From Actinomadura sp. K4S16 (lineage in GTDB: Bacteria; Actinomycetota; Actinomycetes; Streptosporangiales; Streptosporangiaceae): a stretch of 64,000 nt of DNA. Within the stretch, counting starts at the first letter, position 1. Every line of letters starts with the position of its first letter. This document shows positions 26,178 to 35,146 of this stretch, piece after piece. The stretch covers positions 62,001 through 126,000 of the forward strand of contig NZ_BDDE01000013.1 in the NCBI RefSeq assembly GCF_008327685.1. Reading direction: 5' to 3'. The translations under genes and the position numbers were made by a program. The notes beneath the pieces were generated by a model. The model made no database searches. It was not told where the DNA came from and saw nothing but the letters and a program-made list of their open reading frames with translations.

Positions 26178-26268
26178 TCGTACCTCCACACCAGGGGGAT
26201 CACAATGTCATGGTCTTGCTGCACACTAGGTTCGCATGGGTCAGTTTGACCTGGAAGGACGTGACCGG

Positions 26269-27540
26269 ATGAGCAACCCCCCTCCTCCCCCGGGCTGGGA
26301 ATCCCCGGGCGGGGCCTCCTGGCCGCCTCCGCCGCCGCCAGCGGGCCCGGGCGGGCCCGGTCCCGGCGGGCCCGGCGGCCCGGGCGGGGCTCCGCCGCCC
26401 GGCGGCTTCGGTGGTCCCGGAACCCCGCCTCCCTTCTTCCCGCCGCCCCCCGGCGCCCCGATGGGCCCCCCGATGCCGCCGCCGAGGCGCGGCGGTGGCG
26501 GCGGCCTGGTGATCGGCCTCGTCGGCGGCGGCGTCGCCCTGCTGGTGATCATCGCGATCGTGGTGTTCGTGGTGGCCAAGGGCGGCGGCAAGTCCCCCGA
26601 GGAGAAGCTGACCGCGGCCGCCTCCGACATGGACTCCGCCCGCGCGGTCGCGCTGAAGGGCACGTTCGGGGGCAGCGAGACGCTGCGCGGCGAGCTGAAC
26701 GTCACCAAGGGCGGCCGCGCGATGGGGCCCGTCACCTGGAACAGCGACCAGGTCACCGTGCTGTCGGCCGACGGCAAGCTGTTCGTGAAGGGCGACAAGT
26801 CGTACTGGACGCGGCAGATCTCCTCCACCGACGACCCGTACTACCTCACCTCGGGTGAGCAGTGGGGCCGCCTGAGCGCGGACGAGCTCGACCTCGACTT
26901 CAAGGAGCAGCTGTCCCCGACGGCGCTGGCGAGCAAGATCCGCTCGGCCCGGCTGTCGCGGGTCAAGCCGATCGAGACGACGTGGATGGGCAAGAAGGCC
27001 CTCAAGTTCAGCACCTTCTCCTCCACCCTCTACATCACCGACGAGGACGACGCGAAGCTGCTGCGCTACGAGGCGACCACGCCGCGCGTGGCGGTCGACG
27101 TCACCCCGAAGGACTCCAGCGACGCCTCGTCCATCATCTCGGACATGCGCACGAGCATGGGCGAGCTGAAGGACTCCTTCAACGGCTCGGCCCGGCCCAC
27201 GGTCGACGAGTGGAAGAAGGGCGGCTGCAACGGCAACTCGGGCTGCACGGTCGAGGCCAAGATCCGGCCGCCGTACGACGCGGAGAAGCCCGTCTCCATC
27301 GACGTCCGGTTCCGGCTCACGGCCGGCACGCTGACCGGCCGCGACCTCGGCAACTGCACCACCCGCATCACGATCACGAGCACCCTCGCCCAGTGGGCGA
27401 GCTGCCGGGTCGTCAGCAGCGCGTGGACGAGCTGGGCCAAGGCCACCGGCGGCACCTTCTTCAAGCACGCCGAGTACAAGGTGATCGGCGCCACCTCGGC
27501 CGAGGTGTCCGCCCTGCAGAACGGCCTCGACAGCGAATGA
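26269..27540 (+). CDS. Anchored exported protein with Pro/Gly-rich cytoplasmic part
   Basis: A 423-residue protein. Residues 1-75 are proline- and glycine-rich (PPPPPG, GPGGPGPGGPGG). A membrane helix at about 80-104 (GLVIGLVGGGVALLVIIAIVVFVVA, split around its middle) is followed by an external domain of some 310 residues with two cysteine pairs (GCNGNSGC and NCTTR...ASCR). The external part has a LppX/LolA-like opening (SARAVALKGTFGG, then LFVKGDKSYW), seen in many actinobacterial lipid-binding or cell-wall proteins. ATG 26269 follows AAGGA; an in-frame ATG at 26236 would add 11 residues. The next gene encodes a similar layout, so the two are probably paralogues. Confidence 0.7.
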   Translation: MSNPPPPPGWESPGGASWPPPPPPAGPGGPGPGGPGGPGGAPPPGGFGGPGTPPPFFPPPPGAPMGPPMPPPRRGGGGGLVIGLVGGGVALLVIIAIVVFVVAKGGGKSPEEKLTAAASDMDSARAVALKGTFGGSETLRGELNVTKGGRAMGPVTWNSDQVTVLSADGKLFVKGDKSYWTRQISSTDDPYYLTSGEQWGRLSADELDLDFKEQLSPTALASKIRSARLSRVKPIETTWMGKKALKFSTFSSTLYITDEDDAKLLRYEATTPRVAVDVTPKDSSDASSIISDMRTSMGELKDSFNGSARPTVDEWKKGGCNGNSGCTVEAKIRPPYDAEKPVSIDVRFRLTAGTLTGRDLGNCTTRITITSTLAQWASCRVVSSAWTSWAKATGGTFFKHAEYKVIGATSAEVSALQNGLDSE

Positions 27541-27580
27541 CGCCGCAGGTGAGGCGCATCGCGCGCTGAGCCGCGGCCGC

Positions 27581-27635
27581 AAGGGTGCCCGGCGGCGCCC
27601 TCCTCTTCCGGGGGGAGGCGCCGCCGGGCACCCTT
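27581..27635 (+). terminator. Strong terminator
   Basis: A perfect 19-bp stem, AAGGGTGCCCGGCGGCGCC (27581-27599) and its complement (27617-27635), with a 17-base loop, followed by TATGCTCTTTGT. It ends the 26269 gene and shows that the next gene has its own promoter. Confidence 0.9.
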
Positions 27636-27797
27636 ATGCTCTTTGTGGACGGCCCCTCCAGGGCCCGGCGGCCGCCCCCATCCCCCGGAACGTTCCCGAG
27701 CCCGTCGGTGCCCAGCGGGGGACGCCTCCTACCCCTTGCTTTGTGTCTGACGGTCGGGCCGAAACCGGGCCCCGGAAGTGAGCAGAGTGAGCCCCGA

Positions 27798-29513
27798 GTG
27801 AGCGTTGACAAGGACGAGCCGTCACCGACGGCCTCTTCCCGACCCCCGTCCCCGGACGGTCCCGGGACGGCCGCCCCCCGCCCGGACGCCCGCCCCCGCC
27901 AGGGCGGCCCCGTCCAGGAGGGGCCCCACCCCGGAGACGTCCGCGTCGCCGGCGGCCAGGCCCCGCCGGGCGCGGCCTCCACCACGGATCCGGGCACGGG
28001 GCCACAGGCGGCGCCGGCCCCCGCGGCTCCCTCCGGTTCGGACCCGGGCGCGACCCCGACCGACCCGCACGGCACGCCCACCCTCGTCCCGCCCGGCGCG
28101 GACTCCGCCCTCCCGCCCGGCGTGGTCCCCATGGTCCCCGTGATGCAGCCCGGCGCGGCGTCCCCCTCCCCGCCCGCGGCGCCCTCCGGTCCGGGCTTCG
28201 GTCCGCCGCCCGGTGCGGGCGGCCCCGTCCCGCCTGACTCGGGCTTTCCGGGCGCGGCGTTCCCGCAGGGCGGCCCCGTCCCGCCGGGCTCTCCCCGGCC
28301 TGGCCAGAAGCGCAAGCCTCGGGGGCGGCGAGTGGTGGTCGTCGCCGGGGCGGCGGCCGCCGTGGTCGTCGTCGGCGCGGTGACGGCCGTGGCGCTCACC
28401 GGAGGCGAGGAGTCCGCGAAGAAGAAGCCGAAGCCGACCGCGTCGGCCGCGCCTCCCGCGTGGACGATCGCGGCGGGCCGCGACCTCACCTCCGGGACGG
28501 GCCTGCGCTACGACGGCACCGTGACGGTCAACGGGCAGCCCGTCCAGGCGCACCTGCGCGTGACGCCCGCGGGGGCGGCGACCGGCACGCTCACCGGGGG
28601 CGTGCTGACGGCGGAGGTCGTCGCGGTCGGCGGCGTCACCTACCTCAAGGCAGGGACGTCGTTCTGGCAGACCTACGCGAGCGGCGTCGCGCATCCGGAG
28701 TACTACGCGGGGCGCTGGTCCAAGGCGCCCGCGTCGGTGCCCGGCTTCGACGTCCCGGACGTCCTCGGGCCCAAGGCGATCGCGAAAGCGCTGGCCAAGG
28801 CTCCCGCGAAGCCGCCCACGGAGGACGTGAACGGCGTCCGCGCCTTCAGGGTGAAGACGTCCGACGCGGAGTACGTGCTCACAGCGGCCGCCCCCTACCG
28901 GCTACTGGCGGTGCGGCCGAGCGGGCAGGCGGGGCCGCGCTTCACCGCCGCGCCCGTCGCGGCCCCGGCCACGCTGTTCGCCGAGCTGCGCCCGCGCGTG
29001 GCCAGGCTCGGCGGGGCGTCCGATCCCGGCCTGCGCTTCACGCCGGGGACGCTGACGTTCAGCAACTGCGACCAGAACACCAGCGGCTGCACGGTGAGCA
29101 TGCCCGCCACGCTCACCGAGCCCGCGACGGTGCCGGACGGCGCGCGCGCGGCGCTGCGGGCGGCGATCTCGTCGAAGGGCGAGCCGCTCGGGACCTGCAC
29201 CGGGTCGGGACCGGTCCCGGCCAACCGTTCGCTGGTTCTGCGTTGCACCGTGACGAGCAAACTGTGGCGGCACTGGATGCGCGCCGCCCTCGACAACCCC
29301 GGCTCCTACCCGTACGAGGCGAAGGCGCGCGTCGTCGGCGAGGCGCTGGACGTCGCCGACGTGCCGAAACTCCTCGCCCGCGTCGACAAGGAGCGCAAGG
29401 CGGTCATGAAGGCCGTCACCGCCACGCCGGGCCCGGCGGTGTCGGGGGAGCCGTCCGTCAAGCACTCGGAGGGGCCAGAAGTCGCCACATCCCAGACACC
29501 AGGGACACCGTGA
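27798..29513 (+). CDS. Anchored exported protein, paralogue of the previous gene
   Basis: A 571-residue protein: a long Pro/Ala/Gly-rich cytoplasmic part (1-175), a basic stop-transfer RPGQKRKPRGRR, a membrane helix (about 178-203), and an external domain. That domain opens DLTSGTGLRYDGTVTVNGQP with YLKAGTSFWQTYA, again a LppX/LolA-like fold. Two cysteine pairs (NCDQNTSGC and TCTGSGP...LRC) match those of the upstream gene in spacing. The GTG at 27798 is used because the frame upstream runs through the terminator. Role in envelope lipid or wall handling is an inference. Confidence 0.7.
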   Translation: MSVDKDEPSPTASSRPPSPDGPGTAAPRPDARPRQGGPVQEGPHPGDVRVAGGQAPPGAASTTDPGTGPQAAPAPAAPSGSDPGATPTDPHGTPTLVPPGADSALPPGVVPMVPVMQPGAASPSPPAAPSGPGFGPPPGAGGPVPPDSGFPGAAFPQGGPVPPGSPRPGQKRKPRGRRVVVVAGAAAAVVVVGAVTAVALTGGEESAKKKPKPTASAAPPAWTIAAGRDLTSGTGLRYDGTVTVNGQPVQAHLRVTPAGAATGTLTGGVLTAEVVAVGGVTYLKAGTSFWQTYASGVAHPEYYAGRWSKAPASVPGFDVPDVLGPKAIAKALAKAPAKPPTEDVNGVRAFRVKTSDAEYVLTAAAPYRLLAVRPSGQAGPRFTAAPVAAPATLFAELRPRVARLGGASDPGLRFTPGTLTFSNCDQNTSGCTVSMPATLTEPATVPDGARAALRAAISSKGEPLGTCTGSGPVPANRSLVLRCTVTSKLWRHWMRAALDNPGSYPYEAKARVVGEALDVADVPKLLARVDKERKAVMKAVTATPGPAVSGEPSVKHSEGPEVATSQTPGTP

Positions 29514-29571
29514 ACCCCACCTTCAGGGGCGGTGCGGTCGAACGGGATTCCGGCTGTCTACACTTCGGGTC

Positions 29572-29685
29572 GTGAACTCCACGCCTCTGGGGAGCGAATG
29601 CTCCTCGACGAGTCCCGCGCGGCTGCTGGTCCGGCGTCTGCACGTCGACCTGTGCCGCCAGCGCAGCTGCCTGTGTTCGGGATGA
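29572..29685 (+). CDS. Cysteine-rich regulatory leader peptide
   Basis: A 37-residue peptide, GTG start, ending RRLHVDLCRQRSCLCSG. Actinobacteria carry many short leader peptides with the core 'R-L-H-V-D-L-x-R-x-x-S-x-x-C' upstream of sulfur and cysteine genes, where ribosome stalling at cysteine codons controls the operon. Here three cysteines (28, 33, 35) fall in the last ten residues. A hairpin starts 16 bases after the stop codon and korA starts 258 bases downstream. The rest of the 430-base gap (29514-29942) holds an IdeR-like half-site and no other gene. Confidence 0.7.
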   Translation: MNSTPLGSECSSTSPARLLVRRLHVDLCRQRSCLCSG

Positions 29686-29700
29686 ACCCGGGGGCCCGTC

Positions 29701-29726
29701 CAGGTCGTATCGCCCGATAGGACCTG
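29701..29726 (+). promoter_or_regulatory. Candidate attenuator hairpin after the leader peptide
   Basis: CAGGTCGTATCG (29701-29712) pairs with CGATAGGACCTG (29715-29726) with one G-G mismatch, so 11 of 12 positions pair. No U-tract follows. Its place 16 bases after the cysteine leader stop fits a translation-dependent switch. Confidence 0.5.
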
Positions 29727-29866
29727 CGGAGCGTTCCGCCGCCGTCGCTCGCCTCCAAGACGCGCGGCCACCGGCACCCCGCGGGGAGCGCACGTCTTCA
29801 TCCTGTGCGGTCATCCCGGTGTGCGGCCTGTCCCCGCTCATCCATCCCGTCCCGGACATACCATGA

Positions 29867-29878
29867 AGGTAAGCCTTA
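29867..29878 (+). promoter_or_regulatory. IdeR/DmdR-like half iron box
   Basis: AGGTAAGCCTTA matches the left half and centre of the iron box (T-W-A-G-G-T-W-A-G-S-C-T-W-A). The right-hand part (C-C-T-W-A) is not kept. It lies 65 bases upstream of korA, which encodes an iron-sulfur enzyme. Weak evidence. Confidence 0.3.
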
Positions 29879-29942
29879 GTAGCATCACGATCCTGGGTGC
29901 CTCCCCCAGGACGGATGCTGCGCGTCGAGGAGGTCTTCCTCT

Positions 29943-31776
<1,834 letters not shown>

Positions 31777-31784
<8 letters not shown>

Positions 31785-32880
31785 CAACGGAGCGAACGGC
31801 AACGGCTCCCCGAACGGGAACGGCAACGGCGCGCCGACCGGGAACGGCCTGCTCTCCCTCGTCCCGAAGGCGGACGGGAAGCAGACGATGAAGGACTTCA
31901 AGACCGACCAGGAGGTGCGCTGGTGCCCCGGGTGCGGTGACTACGCGATCCTCGCGGCCGTCCAGTCCTTCCTTCCCGAGCTCGGGCTGCGCCGCGAGAA
32001 CATCACGTTCATCTCCGGCATCGGCTGCTCGTCGCGGTTCCCGTACTACATGAACACCTACGGGTTCCACTCGATCCACGGCCGCGCGCCCGCGATCGCG
32101 ACGGGCCTCGCCACGTCCCGTCCGGACCTGTCGGTGTGGGTGGTGACCGGCGACGGCGACTCGCTGTCCATCGGCGGCAACCACCTGATCCACGCGCTGC
32201 GCCGCAACGTCAACCTCAAGATCCTGCTGTTCAACAACCGGATCTACGGGCTGACGAAGGGCCAGTACTCGCCCACCTCGGAGCTCGGCAAGATCACCAA
32301 GTCGACGCCGATGGGCTCGCTCGACGCCCCCTTCAACCCGCTGTCGCTCGCGATCGGCGCAGAGGGCACGTTCGTCGCCCGCACCATCGACTCCGACCGC
32401 AAGCACCTCCAGTCGGTGCTGCGGGCCGCCGCGCAGCACCGCGGCACCGCGCTCGTCGAGATCTACCAGAACTGCAACATCTTCAACGACGGCGCGTTCG
32501 ACCCGCTGAAGGACGCGGCGGTGCGCGACGACGTCACCGTCCGGCTGGAGCACGGCGAGCCGATCGTGTTCGGGGCCGACCGCGCCAAGGCGCTGCGCCG
32601 CACCCCGTCGGGGTCGTTCGAGGTCGTGAACGTCGCGGACGTGGACCCGTCCGAGATCGCCGTGCACGACGCCCACAACCCGGACCCGTCGCAGGCGTTC
32701 GCGCTGTCGCGGCTGGACCAGCCGGCGTTCGAGCACACCCCGATCGGCATCTTCCGCGACGTCGACCGCCCGTCCTACGACGAGTTGATGCGGGCCCAGC
32801 TCGACGAGGCCGTCCGGACGCAGGGCGAGGGCGACCTCGCGGCCCTGCTCGGCAGCGGCGACACCTGGCGCATCGACTGA
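31777..32880 (+). CDS. korB: 2-oxoacid (2-oxoglutarate):ferredoxin oxidoreductase, beta subunit
   Basis: A 367-residue thiamine-diphosphate subunit. A low-complexity Asn/Gly start (residues 4-24) precedes the fold. The iron-sulfur ligands are Cys50 and Cys53 (RWCPGCGDYAIL), Cys84 (GIGCSSRF) and probably Cys233 (IYQNCNIF). The TPP/Mg site is VTGDGDSLSIGGNHL (GDGDS at 125-129) with the later NN pair (153-154). The GTG overlaps korA. It is followed by a strong terminator, so korAB is a two-gene unit. Confidence 0.93.
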
Positions 32881-32908
32881 TCGCGACGACGTAGGAGAGC
32901 ACTCTCCG

Positions 32909-32940
32909 AGGCCCGGCCCCGCCACCGCGGGGCCGGGCCT
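32909..32940 (+). terminator. Terminator after korB
   Basis: A perfect 14-bp stem, AGGCCCGGCCCCGC (32909-32922) and its complement (32927-32940), with a four-base loop CACC. Confidence 0.9.
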
Positions 32941-33085
32941 GCGCACGCTTGGAAACCCCGGGAACGGGGCACTGTCTCTCACGTGCCGACGGCCGGCGAT
33001 CCGCGGGAGTCTTCCAGACGGGACGCCATGCGCGGCGGCGTCCCCGCCTGACAGACTGAGGAGATCATGAACCGGGGAGGTGACG

Positions 33086-34051
33086 ATGCGGGTCATACCG
33101 CGCCGTAACAAGGGTCGTTCGCGGGACGAGGATCCCGCGCCCACCCCGGCGCCTCCCGCCCCGTCCCCCGAACCCTCGCCTTCGAACGTGAAGCGGCAGG
33201 CCCCGCTCATCCCCGAAGATGCCGCGCAGCCGACGCAGCCCCAGCCTCCCGTCCCCGCCCCGTCCGGCGACACGCGTCCCATGAAGGCCTCGCCCGAACC
33301 GGGCCGCGACCCCGCCGAGGCGCTGGGGCAGAAGAGCCTGCGCGACGCGGACCGGCGCGCCGAGGCCACGACGGCCGTGCTGCCCGCGGCCTCCCGACCG
33401 CTGGACACGGAGGCGGAGCGGCGGCGTGCGCGGGCCGCGCAGCGGCAGCGGCAGGCCGCGGAGATGAAGCGGAGCCGGGCGGCGCGGCGGCGGGGCCGCA
33501 CCTACCGGGAGGCCCCGCCCGCGGGGGCCGCCGAGCAGCACCGGTCGGCGATGCTGGTCATGGTGCTCACGCTGGGCCTGCTGATCGCCGCCGTCGCGGT
33601 GACCGGCGGGCTGATCGCGTCCTCGATGCGGACGCGGCCGGTGACGCTGGCCGCGCCGCTGCACATCTACCCGGTCGCGCAGGCGGTCCCGGGCCAGTGC
33701 CCCGCCGGGACGCAGGGCATCACCGGGCAGACCGCCACCGGGGTGACCTGCTACCGCCTCACCCAGGGGCTCGCCATCCACAAGGTCGCCGACCTGCGCG
33801 TGCAGAAGTCGCGCGTGAAGCCCGGCGGGTACGACGTGGCGGTGACGCTCCGCCCGAGCGACCGGCAGGCGTTCGCCCAGCTGACCCGCGCGACGGTCGG
33901 CCGCGACCTGGCCTTCGTCGTCCGCGAGCGGCTGGTCACCCTGCCGCGCGTCGACATGGCCATCACCGACGGCAAGGTCATCGTGACCGGCTCCCCCGAC
34001 CGCGCCTCAGCGAACGCCCTGGTCCGCCAACTAAAGGGGCACGCTGGCTAA
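33086..34051 (+). CDS. Membrane protein with SecDF P1-head-like external domain
   Basis: A 321-residue protein. Residues 1-150 are cytoplasmic, proline-rich then strongly basic (ERRRARAAQRQRQAAEMKRS). A membrane helix lies at about 155-178. The external C-terminus contains two cysteines (QCPAGTQG and VTCYRL) and a domain with AVTLRPSDRQAFAQLTRATV followed by a strand-rich end with ITDGKVIVTGSPDRASANAL. That pattern resembles the P1 head of SecD. ATG 33086 has GGGGAGG five bases upstream. A role in export or wall biology is inferred only. Confidence 0.7.
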   Translation: MRVIPRRNKGRSRDEDPAPTPAPPAPSPEPSPSNVKRQAPLIPEDAAQPTQPQPPVPAPSGDTRPMKASPEPGRDPAEALGQKSLRDADRRAEATTAVLPAASRPLDTEAERRRARAAQRQRQAAEMKRSRAARRRGRTYREAPPAGAAEQHRSAMLVMVLTLGLLIAAVAVTGGLIASSMRTRPVTLAAPLHIYPVAQAVPGQCPAGTQGITGQTATGVTCYRLTQGLAIHKVADLRVQKSRVKPGGYDVAVTLRPSDRQAFAQLTRATVGRDLAFVVRERLVTLPRVDMAITDGKVIVTGSPDRASANALVRQLKGHAG

Positions 34052-34145
34052 TTGCGTTTCTCTCCTCCTTCGGGCCTGGCGGCCCTCCATCGTCGAGAAA
34101 CGCGGGCGATCGCTGGCATCGCTCCGGCTCGCCTTGCGGCTCGCT

Positions 34146-34187
34146 GCGCGATCAGATTCTTGCTTCGCTCGAATCTGCCTTCGGACG
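34146..34187. repeat. Dyad-rich element between convergent genes
   Basis: CAGATTC (34153-34159) and GAATCTG (34171-34177) form a perfect stem with an 11-base loop, flanked by GCGCGATC on the left and GCGATCGC further right. The 200-base space (34052-34251) between two convergent genes has several such GCGATC dyads and may be an interspersed repeat or terminator region. Confidence 0.4.
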
Positions 34188-34251
34188 CGATCGCAACCAT
34201 TCAGGTTGTCGGGTGGTGCGGCGCGGGCTGAGGTCGGTGCGCGGCTCGTTC

Positions 34252-35076
34252 TTACGTCGGCAGGTCTTCGCCTTGGACGGCTTGGATTTCCAGTTCGACC
34301 TTCAGGCTTTCGCCTACCAGGGCTACGCCCGCTTCGACGATCTGGTTGAAGCGGATGCCGAAGTCGGTGCGGCGGAGTTCGGCGGTCGCGCGGAACGCGG
34401 CGCGGAGGCCGCCCCACAGGTCGCCGCCGCTGCCGAGGTAGGTCATGTCGAGGTCGACCGGCTGGGTGACGCCGTTGAGGGTGAGGCGGCCGTGGACGGT
34501 CCAGCGGTCGGGCCCGGCGGCGGTCAGCCCCTCGCCCTCGTAGGTGACGACCGGGTGGACGTCGGCGTTCAGGAAGTCGGCAGAGCGCAGATGGTCGTCG
34601 CGCATCTTGTTGCCGGTGTCGATGGACGCCGCCTCGATGCGCGCCGTGACGCGTGACTCCTCGACCGGCTCGGCGATCTCGATGCGTCCCTCGAAGGCGC
34701 CGAACCGGCCGCGGACGCTCGACAGGCCGAGGTGCTGCGCGACGGCGCCGACGTTGGAGTGCGCCGGGTCGATCGTCCAGGCGCCGGCCGGCGGGAGCTC
34801 GGTGCCGCCCGCCCGGCCGAGGACGATCTTCCCGATGTCGGCGGTGCCCGCGCTGGAGACGATCATCGTTGAGGCGGCCGGCTGGAAGCCCATCGCCGTC
34901 ACGATCACCGTGTAGGTGCCGGGGGGCAGCGGGCCGGCGGCGAGCACGCCGTCCTCCCCGGTCTGCTCGCGCGCGACCTGGTCGCCCGCCAGGTTCGTGA
35001 CCGTGACGATGGCGTGCCGCACCGCCCAGCCGTCCTTCGTCCGCACCGTCCCGCGCAGACCTCGGTTCGCGTCCAT
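34252..35076 (-). CDS. YceI-family protein with carboxypeptidase-regulatory-like domain
   Basis: A 274-residue protein. Residues 5-90 form a beta-sandwich of the carboxypeptidase-regulatory type (GLRGTVRTKDGWAVRHAIVT, then GEDGVLAAGPLPPGTYTVIV). Residues 98-270 are YceI, a lipocalin-like barrel, opening AGAWTIDPAHSNVGAVAQHL and including VRGRFGAFEGRIEI and YEGEGLTAAGPD. YceI proteins bind isoprenoids or similar lipids. No signal peptide is visible. ATG 35076 or TTG 35079 are possible starts. It follows an MFS protein that carries three copies of the same regulatory-like domain, so both may share a partner or history. Confidence 0.85.
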   Translation of the reverse strand: MDANRGLRGTVRTKDGWAVRHAIVTVTNLAGDQVAREQTGEDGVLAAGPLPPGTYTVIVTAMGFQPAASTMIVSSAGTADIGKIVLGRAGGTELPPAGAWTIDPAHSNVGAVAQHLGLSSVRGRFGAFEGRIEIAEPVEESRVTARIEAASIDTGNKMRDDHLRSADFLNADVHPVVTYEGEGLTAAGPDRWTVHGRLTLNGVTQPVDLDMTYLGSGGDLWGGLRAAFRATAELRRTDFGIRFNQIVEAGVALVGESLKVELEIQAVQGEDLPT

Positions 35077-35146
35077 CAACGACCCGCACTCCAGGTTCCG
35101 TGTTCTGGGGCCGCCGCCCGCGGGCGGCCCGGCTCGCTCGCGTCCG

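Noticed and set aside
26269..26500. Pro/Gly-rich DNA taken for a collagen-like or PPE-type protein
   Set aside because: It is only the disordered cytoplasmic part of a single-pass membrane protein; no Gly-X-Y periodicity over a useful length and no PPE motif.
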